This document shows, piece after piece, positions 44,717 through 54,954 of a DNA stretch of 64,000 nucleotides (its first letter is position 1; each line of letters opens with the position of its first letter). Source of the DNA: Gramella sp. KN1008 (GTDB taxonomy: Bacteria; Bacteroidota; Bacteroidia; Flavobacteriales; Flavobacteriaceae); NCBI RefSeq assembly GCF_004332155.1, contig NZ_SJDV01000003.1, forward strand, positions 186,001-250,000. The letters run 5' to 3'. Under the pieces are notes generated by a model. It was given only the letters and a program-made list of their open reading frames with translations. It made no database searches and was not told the DNA's origin. Made by a program: the position numbers and the translations under genes.

Positions 44717-45124
44717 ATGGCCAGGATTCTAGCGCTGGATTACGGAACAAAGAGAACGGGAATCGCAGTTACCGATGAGCTTAAGATGATCGCATCGGGA
44801 CTTACAACTGTTCAGACTTCTGATCTTATGAATTTTCTGGAAGATTATTTCAGAAATGAAAAAGTGGAACGTGTTTTGGTCGGTGAACCAAAGAAAATGG
44901 ATGATTCCCCTTCACAGAGCGAGGAATATATTCAGGAATTTCTGAAAAAGTTTGCTGAAAAGTTTCCTGATATGCCATTAGAAAGGGTGGATGAACGCTT
45001 TACCAGTAAAATGGCCGTTCAAAGTATGATTGACAGCGGGCTGAAAAAGAAAAAAAGAAGAAATAAGGCCCTGGTTGATGAGATTAGCGCAACAATAATT
45101 TTGCAAACCTGGCTTTACGAATAA
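44717..45124 (+). CDS. ruvX: RuvX/YqgF family putative Holliday junction resolvase
   Basis: A 135-aa RNase H-like fold nuclease. The first catalytic aspartate is in ILALDYGTKRTGIAV, followed by VGEPKKMD, the second acidic strand VDERFTSK and the closing VDEISATIILQTWL. YqgF is implicated in 16S rRNA 5' maturation as well as recombination. It heads a run with def and the DUF5606 gene, a common flavobacterial arrangement as I recall it. Confidence 0.93.
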   Translation: MARILALDYGTKRTGIAVTDELKMIASGLTTVQTSDLMNFLEDYFRNEKVERVLVGEPKKMDDSPSQSEEYIQEFLKKFAEKFPDMPLERVDERFTSKMAVQSMIDSGLKKKKRRNKALVDEISATIILQTWLYE

Positions 45125-45157
45125 TTAAAAGCTTTAAGCTGAAAACTAATAGAATAA

Positions 45158-45748
45158 ATGATTTTACCAATAGTAGCATACGGAGATCCTGTATTGAAGA
45201 AGAAAGCAAAGGAGATAGATAAGGATTATCCCAAACTTGAGGAATTGATAGACAATATGTGGGATACTATGTATAATGCCTACGGGGTAGGACTTGCCGC
45301 CCCCCAGGTAGGTTTGCCTATCAGATTGTTTCTAATAGATCCGGCACCTTTTGCTGAAGATGAGGAACTGGAAGAAAAGGAAAAGGAAGAGTTGAAAAAT
45401 ATGCGTAAGGTTTTCATCAATCCTCAGATCATTGAAGAAGAAGGTGAGGAGTGGGCCTTTAGTGAAGGTTGCCTGAGTATCCCTGAGATAAGGGAAGATG
45501 TTTTCCGTCAGCCGGATATCACCATAGAGTATTATGATGAAAATTTTGAAAAGCATACCGAAAAATATTCAGGCCTTGCGGCAAGGGTGATTCAGCATGA
45601 ATATGATCATATTGAAGGTATCCTCTTTACCGATAAGCTTTCCAGCCTGAAAAAGAGACTTATAAAAAGTAAACTGGCAAATATTTCAAAAGGCAAGATC
45701 CAGGTTGATTATAAAATGCGTTTTCCTTTAGCTAAAAAAGCGCGATAA
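45158..45748 (+). CDS. def: Peptide deformylase
   Basis: A 196-aa metalloenzyme removing the N-formyl group from new proteins. All three signature motifs are intact: GVGLAAPQ (43-50), EGCLS with Cys105, and HEYDH with His147 and His151 (Fe/Zn ligands). An acidic insertion rich in Glu (about 66-80) is typical of Bacteroidota Def. It is 33 bases downstream of ruvX, across a small AAGCTTTAAGCT repeat. Confidence 0.97.
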   Translation: MILPIVAYGDPVLKKKAKEIDKDYPKLEELIDNMWDTMYNAYGVGLAAPQVGLPIRLFLIDPAPFAEDEELEEKEKEELKNMRKVFINPQIIEEEGEEWAFSEGCLSIPEIREDVFRQPDITIEYYDENFEKHTEKYSGLAARVIQHEYDHIEGILFTDKLSSLKKRLIKSKLANISKGKIQVDYKMRFPLAKKAR

Positions 45749-45805
45749 GGGTTTTGATAATTAATTCAGGGAAATGATATTTGCCATCCTAAATAAAAAA
45801 ATACT

Positions 45806-46228
45806 ATGGGATTAGATAAAATTCTAGCTATTTCGGGAAAACCCGGTCTGTATGAACTTACTGCGCAAACCAGAGGAGGATTTATTGCTAAATCTTTGCT
45901 GGACGGAAAGAAGATCGCAGTGAACATGCGTCATAATGTAAGCATCTTAAGTGAAATAGCCATTTATACCTATACTGAAGAGATTCCGCTAGGTGAGGTT
46001 TTTCAGAAGATAAAGGAAAAAGAGAACGGGGAGGAAACTATTAGTCATAAGTCTTCCAAGAAAGAGCTTGAAGCTTTTTTTTCAGAGATATTACCAGATT
46101 ATGATGAAGACAGGGTATACGCCAGCGATATGAAGAAGATCGTACAGTGGTACAATATCCTGATAAAAAATGGTTTTACCGATTTTTCAAAAGAGGAAAA
46201 GGAAAATTCTAAAGACGAAGAGGAATAG
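45806..46228 (+). CDS. DUF5606 family protein
   Basis: A 140-aa soluble protein restricted to Bacteroidota. The first 60 residues (MGLDKILAISGKPGLYELTAQTRGGF and NMRHNVSILSEIAIYT) are characteristic and look like a small beta-barrel. The rest is helical and acidic, ending in a Lys/Asp/Glu-rich tail. The function is unknown. Adjacency to def and ruvX hints at translation or RNA biology, but this is only association. Confidence 0.88.
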   Translation: MGLDKILAISGKPGLYELTAQTRGGFIAKSLLDGKKIAVNMRHNVSILSEIAIYTYTEEIPLGEVFQKIKEKENGEETISHKSSKKELEAFFSEILPDYDEDRVYASDMKKIVQWYNILIKNGFTDFSKEEKENSKDEEE

Positions 46229-46252
46229 ATTAAATTCCAGATTAGAATATAT

Positions 46253-46287
46253 AAGAAGGCTGAAAATTTAAATTTTCAGCCTTCTTT
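46253..46287. terminator. Bidirectional terminator between DUF5606 and DUF5686 genes
   Basis: A long perfect hairpin, AAGAAGGCTGAAAATT pairing with AATTTTCAGCCTTCTT. A-tract and T-tract flanks serve both converging genes. Confidence 0.88.
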
Positions 46288-46290
46288 AAT

Positions 46291-48756
46291 TTAGAATTTC
46301 AGTCCAAAAATAAAAGCGCCTTCTCTTTGCCCTCCAAATTCGGAAACAACATAATCCAGCCTTAATATCCTGTATTTGCCAAAACCAAGATTGTCTATTC
46401 CAACGGAATATTCGGAATAAGGATTTCTACCCTCGGTAGCAAGTCTATGTGCTCCAAGGATCAGGTTGAAATTTAGCTGATTTATCAATGGCAGTTTTCC
46501 CAGCACCCATCCCTGGAAGTCATGTTCGGCATGCAGTTCTGCATAATTCTGATTGGTGCTGAAGTTATAATAGGGCATAAGGTTGAACTTACCCACGTAG
46601 CTTCCAAAACCTATCCTGGTCTGGTTTCCATTAAAGTGGCGGTAGTCCACCAGATTAATATTTTCAGCGTTGGAAAAGATCCCACCATTAGCCAGATACC
46701 TGAACTCGCCTTTGTTACCTAATTTTATAGTCTGGCTGATCTCAGCCTTGAACTGGTCATAATTATAATTTTCCTCACTGCCTCCAACGCCTTTTTCAAA
46801 CCCTAATTTCAGGTTAGGGTATTTTGATTCATATACCCTGTAGCGGCCGTTTGGATAACTCATGTATTTCTGGCCAAAATTGATATCAGCTCTTAGATCC
46901 AGTTTTACCAGAGAATGTTCTTCGAATGGGAGGCTTCCAAAATTCTGTGGTTCTAATGGATTGTTAGAAGTGTAGGTTCTATCACCCCATTCAACGAAAA
47001 CATGATCGGTATGGTTTATCAGTGCCTGTCTGTTTTCCCAACTAAGTTTACCAAATAAACGCAAGCCGTTCAGGACTTCCTGTCCGTAACCAATAGAAGC
47101 ATAGCTTTTTTCGTATAACTTCAGATAGTTCCTTTCAAAGAAAATGGTGGTAATATCATTTAAGATCGTAGAAATAGGTTCCCGGTTATTTATTTGTTCT
47201 GCTGCGATCCCACCTTCTATCCTAAGATTTGGCCTTGTGAAATTGTTGAATTTCTTTTCGAAACCTCCGCTTAGCCTGAAACGTTCCTCATTAAAACCAT
47301 AGTTGAGATTGGAGTAGATCCTCCAGTAATTCTCCTGGTCGTCACCGGTTCGTTGAGTATAGTCGACGTCCAGGTCGATATTCCATCCCTGCACTGTGTT
47401 GAATGCTACCCCTGTGATGGGTGCACTAATGCTAAAGCTTCGGTCTTTCCATGAATTGCGGTAAGTATATCCAAACAGGATGTCTGTCACTTCAAACTTA
47501 TTGTTTACGGCATCTACCGAATCCTGGTATTTTTTAGTGTTCCTTACTTCCTGGATGCTGTCCTTTCTAACATAATCACTGATCTCTTCTTTAGTAAGCG
47601 GTACCGGCCTTACTTCCTGCCAGTATAAAGAATCCTTTTTGTTGGCCTCGCTTTCAAAACTCAGGATCTCAGGGCCAAAGGTTCTTTTGTCAAATTCAGG
47701 ATTGAAATCATAGTTGCTATATACAGCAGTGAACCTTCCGTCGCCACCAAAGCCGAATATTTTAAAACTGAAATCAACGCTTTGGGATATCTGTATATAT
47801 AGATCGCTTTCTTCAGAATATTTGTAGTTCTGCCTGAAGATCAATTTCTCTATTGGTGGTACCTGGACGGCCTGGCCGGTGGTGGTAAGCTCAATACCAT
47901 AGATCTGCCATAAGTCTTCAACAATATAGACGTAACCTGAGAATACCCGGTCGTTCTCTCTTTTTGGAGTCACCAGGATCTTGTTGATCATATTACCCTG
48001 GTCGTCAAAAAAGCCACCTTCCAGCTTATAGCGATAGTAGTTAAAGGCATAATCGGCAATAGGGGAGATTATCTCGCTGTTAATATCCAGCGTATTCTCA
48101 TAGAAAGAGAAATAAGCTTCCTGGGCTGAATTGAGGCTAAAGCCATTATCATCGCCACTTACTTTTGATGCGATGATCTTTTCTTTGAAATCGTCCGGTT
48201 TTTGATAGGCGATTTTCGAGATCGTTTCACTGAGGTAAACAATACCGCTTCTGGTGGAATCCAGGCCACCACCCAGATCACCTACTACCTGCCCGAGAAT
48301 CTTTTCCGGAGCATTCTTCATACGCCAGAGGCCACGGGAGTAGAAATCGGCGGTAAAAGACTCTAATTTCTCGGAATTTGCCTGCCGGCTTTCAATGGCG
48401 TTCCTTATGATCCTGTTGGCGGGATTTTCCCCGGCATTAATATTTACTTCTGCAAGACTGGTGCTTTCAGAACGTAGGCTGATGTCTAATTTTACAGGAT
48501 CGCCGTTAAACTGCACATTTTTTCTTTGTGTCTTATACCCCAGGAACTGATACACAAGTGTATAATTGCCCTCCTTAATAATTTTTAGTTCGTAGACTCC
48601 TTCTTCATTTGTAGTGGTGCCGGTAGAGCCCGATTCGGTATAAATATTCACATATGGGAGGGGAGTACCGTTCTCGTCCTTTACCAGTCCGCTTATTTGG
48701 GAATGCACCTGGAAAACCGTCAAAATCAAGATCAGGCCAAGTAGTCTTTTTAGCAT
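46291..48756 (-). CDS. DUF5686 outer-membrane protein with carboxypeptidase-regulatory-like domain
   Basis: An 821-aa exported protein. After a signal peptide (ends near VHSQIS, residue 21) is a CarboxypepD_reg-like domain (about 22-105; SGLVKDENGTPLPYVNIYTESGSTG). The long DUF5686 region with many aromatic, alternating strands is typical of an outer-membrane beta-barrel. The C-terminus ends in Phe (FIFGLKF), as outer-membrane barrels do. No plug domain or TonB box is evident, so it is not a TonB receptor. Function unknown; probably channel or envelope assembly. Confidence 0.9.
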   Translation of the reverse strand: MLKRLLGLILILTVFQVHSQISGLVKDENGTPLPYVNIYTESGSTGTTTNEEGVYELKIIKEGNYTLVYQFLGYKTQRKNVQFNGDPVKLDISLRSESTSLAEVNINAGENPANRIIRNAIESRQANSEKLESFTADFYSRGLWRMKNAPEKILGQVVGDLGGGLDSTRSGIVYLSETISKIAYQKPDDFKEKIIASKVSGDDNGFSLNSAQEAYFSFYENTLDINSEIISPIADYAFNYYRYKLEGGFFDDQGNMINKILVTPKRENDRVFSGYVYIVEDLWQIYGIELTTTGQAVQVPPIEKLIFRQNYKYSEESDLYIQISQSVDFSFKIFGFGGDGRFTAVYSNYDFNPEFDKRTFGPEILSFESEANKKDSLYWQEVRPVPLTKEEISDYVRKDSIQEVRNTKKYQDSVDAVNNKFEVTDILFGYTYRNSWKDRSFSISAPITGVAFNTVQGWNIDLDVDYTQRTGDDQENYWRIYSNLNYGFNEERFRLSGGFEKKFNNFTRPNLRIEGGIAAEQINNREPISTILNDITTIFFERNYLKLYEKSYASIGYGQEVLNGLRLFGKLSWENRQALINHTDHVFVEWGDRTYTSNNPLEPQNFGSLPFEEHSLVKLDLRADINFGQKYMSYPNGRYRVYESKYPNLKLGFEKGVGGSEENYNYDQFKAEISQTIKLGNKGEFRYLANGGIFSNAENINLVDYRHFNGNQTRIGFGSYVGKFNLMPYYNFSTNQNYAELHAEHDFQGWVLGKLPLINQLNFNLILGAHRLATEGRNPYSEYSVGIDNLGFGKYRILRLDYVVSEFGGQREGAFIFGLKF

Positions 48757-48795
48757 TCAATGAGAGTATTAAAAAAGAAGAAAAGATAAGGTAAA

Positions 48796-49251
48796 TTATC
48801 GGTAATCTTTTTGAATACGATCTAAGCGACGCTTATTTTCACGATCTTTAATAGTTTCTCGCTTGTCGTATAACTTTTTACCTTTTGCCAGGGCTATCTG
48901 CAGTTTTGCCAGCCCACGGTCATTGATAAACAATCTGAGGGGAATAATGGTTAGGCCTGAATTTGTCACTTCTTTTTCGAGCTTCCTCAATTCTCTTTTT
49001 TGAAGTAAAAGTTTTCGTTCACTCTTAGGATCGTGGTTAAAATGAGTGGCGTGGGAGTACTCTTCAACATGCATATTGATTACAAAAAGCTCGTGGTTGT
49101 TGAATTCACAAAAACTTTCAGCAATGCTGGCTTTTCCCTGCCGTATGGCCTTGATCTCGGTACCAGCCAGTTTGATACCGGCAATATACTTATCCAGGAA
49201 TTCATAATTGAATTTGGCCTTACGGTTCTTTATGTTGATAGAATTCTTCAT
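48796..49251 (-). CDS. smpB: SsrA-binding protein SmpB
   Basis: A 151-aa small basic RNA-binding protein required with tmRNA for rescue of stalled ribosomes. The OB-fold begins IKNRKAKFNYEFLDKYIAGIKLAGTEIKAIR; NMHVEEYSHA and the basic C-terminal helix (KKLYDKRETIKDRENKRRL) that enters the mRNA channel are present. ATG 49251 is chosen over a TTG at 49260. The tmRNA gene itself is not in this window. Confidence 0.96.
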   Translation of the reverse strand: MKNSINIKNRKAKFNYEFLDKYIAGIKLAGTEIKAIRQGKASIAESFCEFNNHELFVINMHVEEYSHATHFNHDPKSERKLLLQKRELRKLEKEVTNSGLTIIPLRLFINDRGLAKLQIALAKGKKLYDKRETIKDRENKRRLDRIQKDYR

Positions 49252-49334
49252 ATAGCACAAAAATACAAGCTTTAAGCTAATTTCATACTAAAGGGATTTT
49301 AAAATTAGAACTGGGTCATTTCTTGACAAATATT

Positions 49335-49342
49335 TATATTTG
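49335..49342 (+). promoter_or_regulatory. Predicted -7 box of the DUF6503 lipoprotein gene
   Basis: TATATTTG matches TAnnTTTG exactly, 21 bases before the start. A TTGACA lies 12 bases upstream, closer than the usual -33 spacing, so the partner element is uncertain. Confidence 0.4.
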
Positions 49343-49363
49343 TGCGCCTTTAAAACGCCTCTT

Positions 49364-50110
49364 ATGAAATATGTTACAACATTATTATTTGCATTTCTGT
49401 TTGTCTCCTGTAACGATAACAGCGGAGACCTTACGGCGGATGAAATTGTGGATAAGGCTATTGTTAATGCCGGAGGGGATCGTTATAAAAATGCTGAAAT
49501 CGATTTTACTTTTAGGAATAGAAAATACAGAAGCAAACGTGATGGTGGAAAATTCAGTTTAGAAAGGATCATGACCGACTCAACCGGGAATGAGATCCAT
49601 GATATTCTGGATAATGAGGGGCTTGAAAGATATGTAAACGATTCTGCGGTAGAACTTGCTGATTCCTTAAAGACACCTATTGGAAATTCGGTGAACTCTG
49701 TTCATTATTTTGTTCATCTTCCTTTTGGCCTTAATGCACCTGCAGCTAATAAAAAGCTTATTGGTAAAGACAGCATAGGAGAAAGGGAATACTACGAATT
49801 AAAGGTGACCTTTTCCCAAAATGGCGGAGGAACCGATCACGAGGATGAATATCTATACTGGATAGATACACAAACCTTTAAGGTAGATTATCTTGCCTAT
49901 AATTTTGAGACAAATGATGGAGGGATAAGATTTAGAAAGGCTTATAATCCGCGCATCATAAAGGGGATCAGGTTTGTGGATTATCAGAATTACAAATACG
50001 AAGATCTTTCCACGCCTTTGTCCGAGCTTGATAGTTTATTTGAAGCGAGAGAGCTGGAATTGCTTTCTGTGATCGAGACCGAAGATGTTGAGGTTACTTT
50101 AGGTTCCTGA
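49364..50110 (+). CDS. DUF6503 family lipoprotein
   Basis: A 248-aa lipoprotein. The signal peptide ends in the lipobox LFVSC (Cys16) and is followed by an Asn/Asp-rich linker. The mature domain begins at about residue 24 (ADEIVDKAIVNAGG) and has the LolA/LppX-like pattern of a curved beta-sheet (YWIDTQTFKVDYLAY, IKGIRFVDYQNY). This fits the DUF6503 family; function unknown, possibly lipid or ligand binding. The ATG at 49364 puts the signal peptide at the terminus; an upstream GTG/TTG-type start (49340) is less likely. Confidence 0.82.
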   Translation: MKYVTTLLFAFLFVSCNDNSGDLTADEIVDKAIVNAGGDRYKNAEIDFTFRNRKYRSKRDGGKFSLERIMTDSTGNEIHDILDNEGLERYVNDSAVELADSLKTPIGNSVNSVHYFVHLPFGLNAPAANKKLIGKDSIGEREYYELKVTFSQNGGGTDHEDEYLYWIDTQTFKVDYLAYNFETNDGGIRFRKAYNPRIIKGIRFVDYQNYKYEDLSTPLSELDSLFEARELELLSVIETEDVEVTLGS

Positions 50111-50115
50111 TCTTT

Positions 50116-50640
50116 TTAGTTGATATAAAGAACCTGGCAGGTAGCCGATCCGTCTGGTTGTACCTGAACTATAAATAAAGCTCCATTTTCTTTATCGTCA
50201 ATATCCTGGTATCTTTTTTCGCCAAGGATCGCATTTGCAAAATGAGGTGTGGTATTGCTGTGACCCACCACAAGCACCGTTTTTCCTGAAGTAGCCTTTT
50301 TAAAATCCTCATCATATAAATTCCTTGGATCGTAACCGAGAACTTCAAGTTCATTAAGCTCTGCCAGTGGTTTTGCAGTTTGTTTGGTTCTCTTGTAATT
50401 GGTGCTGTAAATGGCATCAAAATCTACGTCTTTAAGTACTTCTGCCCATTTCTGCGCTCTTTTTAGGCCTTCAGTATTTAATTCAGGATCCCGGTTACCA
50501 GCCTGAGTCCTGTCTTTTTCAGCATGCCTTATAAGATAATAAGTAGTGACTTTATTTTCCTGTAGCTCTTCTTTCATATTCGCTGAAGGATTACCAATAC
50601 TTAAAATTAAGGAAGTAAAAAGAATTAGGATATTTGCCAT
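50116..50640 (-). CDS. SixA-like histidine phosphatase, exported
   Basis: A 174-aa histidine phosphatase superfamily protein. The phosphoacceptor motif is RHAEK (38-42, the usual form in exported Bacteroidota members), with VVGHSNTTPH holding the second catalytic histidine. A hydrophobic N-terminus (MANILILFTSLILSIG) looks like a signal peptide without a clear lipobox. The substrate is unknown; phosphosugars, phospholipids or protein phosphohistidine are possible. Confidence 0.85.
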   Translation of the reverse strand: MANILILFTSLILSIGNPSANMKEELQENKVTTYYLIRHAEKDRTQAGNRDPELNTEGLKRAQKWAEVLKDVDFDAIYSTNYKRTKQTAKPLAELNELEVLGYDPRNLYDEDFKKATSGKTVLVVGHSNTTPHFANAILGEKRYQDIDDKENGALFIVQVQPDGSATCQVLYIN

Positions 50641-50690
50641 GATCTGGATTTTTTAGTTTGACGTCATTTTGGTTGAAGTGTTACAGGGCA

Positions 50691-51788
50691 CTATTTTTTG
50701 AAGTCTATTTTCAGCATAATGAATTGGTTAAGTTGTTTTACATAAGTGTTGAAATTATTATCTGCAACCAGGATAAGAGACTTCTTTCCGTTACTTAATT
50801 CAGGTCCAAAGCACATACCTTCAATATTGTCTATGATCTCATCAGTCAGTTGATCTTCTATAGATTTAAAATTGAAGACCAGATTTTTCTTAACCTTTTG
50901 ATAATTAGATTTTTTAAGATTTTCAAAGTTAAGAGTGTTACTGGCTTTTGAAGCGTCAACATCAAAGATCTTAACGGTATTGCCATGGGAACCATATCCG
51001 GCAGAAAAAGCTCTTTCAAGCACCAGGAACCTGTCCTGGGCATATTCAAGAATTTCAGTTACTCCATTTACGGCGAAATAATTGATAGGTAGTTTTGAAA
51101 TACCGTCGAGTTTATAGGTGTATTGTTTAATGGCTTCTCCTGTAATTTTATCAAATTTGGTGAATCTTACATGGGATCTCGTGGGGAATATCTTCGGTTT
51201 TGCTCCATCTTTTTCAAGAGGTAATTCGGTCGCTACCCAGTATCCCTGCTTATCAAAGCTTTCTGACAGACCTTCAAAGACTCCATTATTTCTTGGTTTT
51301 TGGTCTCCTTTAGATTGGAAATAATCAGGAATGGTAAAAGAATCCAGAATTCTTCCATTTTCATCAAGGCGAAAAATACCCGGATCTTTTTTGTCGTTTA
51401 TCATCCCTTCGCTGGTAACCAGTATCTCATTCTTTTCTGAGTCCATTCGTATTCCTTCCAGATCCAGTACGATTTCTGAGAATCCTTTTCTTTTATCGAT
51501 TTCTATAAGATCTTCTATGTAAACAGTATCAATCGAATTTTTCTGAATATCGATTCGTGCTTTGTAGATCCTCGGGTTTGAAGCCTGGTCGCTAACCAGG
51601 AAATAAGAACCATTTTTAAAATCTATCCCTGAAAGTCCGCCAACCTGAGTATTTCCATACCTATGGTTTTCGTCTAGGACATATTCGTCCAAAAATTCTA
51701 TGTGAATATCATCATTATTAATTTTCCTACTAACGGCACAACTTGATAGAATCACCGAAACAAGGCAGAAATAGAGGGCTTTTTTCAT
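50691..51788 (-). CDS. Phytase-like esterase family lipoprotein
   Basis: A 365-aa lipoprotein (lipobox LSSC; the CAVSRK segment follows) of the 'esterase-like activity of phytase' beta-propeller family. The start pattern GGLSGIDFKNGSYFLVSDQ and the LDLEGIRMDSEKNEILVTSEG block are typical; a later IEGMCFGPELSNGKKSLILVADNNF closes the propeller. Such proteins are predicted to cleave phosphate esters outside the cytoplasm, but many are uncharacterised. It starts at ATG 51788, and an upstream in-frame extension to 51845 would precede the signal peptide. Confidence 0.83.
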   Translation of the reverse strand: MKKALYFCLVSVILSSCAVSRKINNDDIHIEFLDEYVLDENHRYGNTQVGGLSGIDFKNGSYFLVSDQASNPRIYKARIDIQKNSIDTVYIEDLIEIDKRKGFSEIVLDLEGIRMDSEKNEILVTSEGMINDKKDPGIFRLDENGRILDSFTIPDYFQSKGDQKPRNNGVFEGLSESFDKQGYWVATELPLEKDGAKPKIFPTRSHVRFTKFDKITGEAIKQYTYKLDGISKLPINYFAVNGVTEILEYAQDRFLVLERAFSAGYGSHGNTVKIFDVDASKASNTLNFENLKKSNYQKVKKNLVFNFKSIEDQLTDEIIDNIEGMCFGPELSNGKKSLILVADNNFNTYVKQLNQFIMLKIDFKK

Positions 51789-51912
51789 AGAGCTTTTTTT
51801 GGCGTCTAAAAATAACAAATGTTTAAGATAAAAATAGGAGTTCATTGGGAGGTCTAAAAATGTCTAATAAATATCTTTAAACTATTAACATTAACACCTA
51901 AACCAATATATT

Positions 51913-52098
51913 ATGAATGAGGATCAATTAGAAGGAAAATGGAAACAAATCAGAGGAGAGTTCAAGCAGAAGTATGGCAGACTTACCGATGATGATGTAA
52001 CATTTAGTGAAGGAAAGTTTGATGAGATGCTTGGCCGTTTACAGGAAAAGACGGGAAGATCCAAAGAGGAATTAAAAGAAGAAATAGATAGATGGTGA
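51913..52098 (+). CDS. CsbD family stress-response protein
   Basis: A 61-aa hydrophilic protein with the CsbD signature: NEDQLEGKWKQIRGEFKQKYGRLTDDD, a four-helix-type sequence without Cys or long hydrophobic stretches. Homologues are induced by general stress or phosphate starvation in other bacteria. Upstream, TATCTTTA is one base off the -7 consensus. Its own terminator follows, so it is monocistronic. Confidence 0.92.
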   Translation: MNEDQLEGKWKQIRGEFKQKYGRLTDDDVTFSEGKFDEMLGRLQEKTGRSKEELKEEIDRW

Positions 52099-52119
52099 TG
52101 ATTGATGAATTAGAGAATG

Positions 52120-52152
52120 AAAAAGGCGGTAGAAATTTCTACCGCCTTTTTT
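52120..52152. terminator. Bidirectional terminator between csbD-like gene and clpB
   Basis: Perfect hairpin AAAAAGGCGGTAGAAA/TTTCTACCGCCTTTTT between two converging genes; both flanks have A/T tracts. Confidence 0.9.
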
Positions 52153-52160
52153 ATGATCTT

Positions 52161-54776
52161 TTATTTGTTATCCTCCTTTCCTGCAAGTTCTTCCTGATTT
52201 CTGAAGACAAGCTGGTTATCAAACTCATCAAGTAAAATTATACTGTCAGTGCTTATCTTACCCGCAAGAATTTCCTTGGAAAGCTTATTAAGTACTTCTC
52301 TTTGTACAACTCTTTTTACAGGTCTCGCACCATACTGTGGATCGAAACCTTTCTCTCCAAGATAGCTGATCGCTTCTTCTGTAGCATCCAGAACAATGTT
52401 CTGTTTACTAAGCATCTTCTTAACTCCTTTCAACTGAAGTCCTACAATCTTCCTTATATCTTTCTGAGTCAATGGGCTAAACATCACAATATCATCTATC
52501 CTATTCAGGAATTCAGGTCGTACATTTTGTTTTAATAATCCCAGAACTTCTGTCTTCGCCGCTTCCATAGCGGTATCAATATCTTTGATACTTTCGAACT
52601 TCTCCTGAATTATATGGCTTCCCATATTGGAGGTCATAATGATAATTGTGTTCTTGAAATCGGCAAGACGGCCTTTGTTGTCTGTTAGCCTGCCTTCATC
52701 CAATACCTGTAAAAGTATGTTGAAGGTATCGGGATGGGCTTTTTCGATCTCATCCAGTAAGACTACAGAATATGGCTTTCTCCGAACTGCCTCGGTCAAC
52801 TGTCCGCCTTCATCATATCCTACATATCCCGGAGGTGCTCCTACAAGTCGGCTTACCGAATGCCTTTCCTGGTATTCACTCATGTCTATACGCGTCATGG
52901 CCGATTCGTCATCGAACAAATATTCTGCAAGGGCCTTAGCCAGCTCGGTCTTACCAACCCCAGTGGTACCAAGGAATAAGAAAGAACCTACCGGCCTGTT
53001 CTGATCCTGTAATCCGGCACGGCTTCGGCGAATGGCGTCACTAACAGCGATAATGGCTTCATCCTGGCCAACAACCCGTTTATGCAGGTCATCTTCCAGT
53101 TTAAGTAGTTTTTCTCTTTCACTCTGTAGCATTTTGGTAACAGGTATACCCGTCCACTTTGCAACTACTTCAGCGATATCCTCGTTGGTAACCTCTTCCT
53201 GGATAAGTGATTTTTCATTTTGATTTTCGGCCACTTTCTCCTGAAGTTTCTCCAGTCTTTCCTGAGCTTCTTTAATTTTCCCGTAGCGAATTTCAGCTAC
53301 CTTTCCATAATCGCCTTCACGTTCAGCTCTTTCTGCTTCCAGTTTATAATTCTCAATTTCAGATTTCAGATTCTGAATGTTATCCACAATCTCTTTTTCT
53401 CCCATCCAGCGTGCATGAAGATCGTTGCGCTCTTCTTTTAGGTTGGCCAGGTCTGCTCTAAGTGATTTGAGCTTGGCTTCATCTTTTTCACGTTTAATGG
53501 CTTCGATCTCAATTTCCAGCTGCATGATCTTACGGTCCAGAACATCCAGTTCTTCCGGTTTGGAGTTGATCTCCATCCTTAGCTTTGAAGCGGCCTCATC
53601 CATAAGGTCTATCGCTTTATCGGGGAGAAAACGGTTTGTGATATATCTTTGAGATAATTCTACCGCCGCGATAATAGCTTCATCCTTGATCCTTACTTTA
53701 TGATGAGTTTCATATTTCTCCTTGATACCACGGAGTATGGATATTGCGCTTTCAGTGTCTGGTTCTTCTACGGTTACTTTCTGGAACCTTCTTTCCAGTG
53801 CTTTATCTTTTTCAAAGTATTTCTGGTATTCATCAAGCGTAGTGGCTCCAATAGCTCTAAGTTCACCCCGTGCAAGAGCCGGCTTTAAAATATTGGCTGC
53901 ATCCATGGCTCCCTGGCCGCCTCCGGCACCAACTAAAGTATGGATCTCATCAATAAAAAGGACAATATTTCCATCACTTGAGGTCACTTCTTTGATGACG
54001 GCTTTCAGTCTCTCTTCGAATTCACCTTTATACTTTGCTCCGGCTATAAGAGCTCCCATGTCCAGGGAATAAATACGCTTATCCTTAAGGTTTTCAGGGA
54101 TATCACCATCAACGATACGATGGGCGAGTCCTTCAGCAATAGCGGTCTTACCGGTGCCGGGTTCTCCTACCAGCATAGGGTTGTTCTTGGTTCTTCGGGA
54201 AAGGATCTGAAGTATTCTTCTTATCTCTTCATCTCTTCCAATAACCGGGTCCAGTTTACCTTCTTCGGCTAGTTTATTAAGATTTCTCGAATACTTTTCA
54301 AGTGAATTATAGGTGTCTTCCTGGCTTTGTGAGGTCACCCGGTCTCCCTGTCTTAATTCTTCTATAGCGGCTTTCAGGCCTTTTTCAGTAGCTCCCTGAT
54401 CCTTTAAAATCTGCGCTACTTTACTGGAAGATTTAAAAATGGCCAGGACAAGATGTTCAATTGAAACATATTCATCATTCATCTTTTTGGCGATAGAAGA
54501 AGCTTCATTCACTGTTTTTCCTGCCTCTCGCGATAGCATGATATCACCACCACTCACTTTTGGAAAACTTTCCAGACTTTTGTCCAGTATCTGAGTGAAA
54601 AGATTCACGTTAATATTCAGTTTTTTCAACAGAAAAGGGGTCACATTTTCGTCTACCATCATAATGGCTTTGAAAAGGTGCTCATTTTCTATTTGCTGAT
54701 GGCCCATTTCCTGTGCAAGCTGCTGTGCCTGCTGAATGGCCTCCTGTGATTTTATGGTAAAATTTTGAAAGTTCAT
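52161..54776 (-). CDS. clpB: ATP-dependent disaggregase ClpB
   Basis: An 871-aa Hsp100 chaperone that threads aggregated proteins through its hexamer with DnaK. An N-terminal repeat domain (about 1-145) is followed by AAA+ domain 1 with GEPGTGKTA, then the long M-domain coiled coil (about 405-530, charged heptads) that contacts DnaK. AAA+ domain 2 has [10 protein letters not shown] and the pore segment GYVGYDEGG. No IGF/LGF loop for ClpP docking is seen. Full length. Two heat-shock-type proteins (this and Hsp20) are in the window but not linked. Confidence 0.98.
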   Translation of the reverse strand: MNFQNFTIKSQEAIQQAQQLAQEMGHQQIENEHLFKAIMMVDENVTPFLLKKLNINVNLFTQILDKSLESFPKVSGGDIMLSREAGKTVNEASSIAKKMNDEYVSIEHLVLAIFKSSSKVAQILKDQGATEKGLKAAIEELRQGDRVTSQSQEDTYNSLEKYSRNLNKLAEEGKLDPVIGRDEEIRRILQILSRRTKNNPMLVGEPGTGKTAIAEGLAHRIVDGDIPENLKDKRIYSLDMGALIAGAKYKGEFEERLKAVIKEVTSSDGNIVLFIDEIHTLVGAGGGQGAMDAANILKPALARGELRAIGATTLDEYQKYFEKDKALERRFQKVTVEEPDTESAISILRGIKEKYETHHKVRIKDEAIIAAVELSQRYITNRFLPDKAIDLMDEAASKLRMEINSKPEELDVLDRKIMQLEIEIEAIKREKDEAKLKSLRADLANLKEERNDLHARWMGEKEIVDNIQNLKSEIENYKLEAERAEREGDYGKVAEIRYGKIKEAQERLEKLQEKVAENQNEKSLIQEEVTNEDIAEVVAKWTGIPVTKMLQSEREKLLKLEDDLHKRVVGQDEAIIAVSDAIRRSRAGLQDQNRPVGSFLFLGTTGVGKTELAKALAEYLFDDESAMTRIDMSEYQERHSVSRLVGAPPGYVGYDEGGQLTEAVRRKPYSVVLLDEIEKAHPDTFNILLQVLDEGRLTDNKGRLADFKNTIIIMTSNMGSHIIQEKFESIKDIDTAMEAAKTEVLGLLKQNVRPEFLNRIDDIVMFSPLTQKDIRKIVGLQLKGVKKMLSKQNIVLDATEEAISYLGEKGFDPQYGARPVKRVVQREVLNKLSKEILAGKISTDSIILLDEFDNQLVFRNQEELAGKEDNK

Positions 54777-54932
54777 AGTCTTCTTTTTTGAGATTCATAT
54801 GTCAATACCTGTACCATTAAAAATAAACGTCAAAATGACACTATTCATTAAGAAAATAAAGACAAAACGGCAGTTATACTCCGTTATTTTTAATATTTAT
54901 TCCTTATTTTCTATATTAAATTTACTTAGAAT

Positions 54933-54940
54933 TACTTTTG
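54933..54940 (+). promoter_or_regulatory. Predicted -7 box of the ytxJ gene
   Basis: TACTTTTG matches TAnnTTTG exactly, 14 bases before the ATG. No clear -33 element was found. Confidence 0.4.
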
Positions 54941-54954
54941 CATAAAAGAAGCAT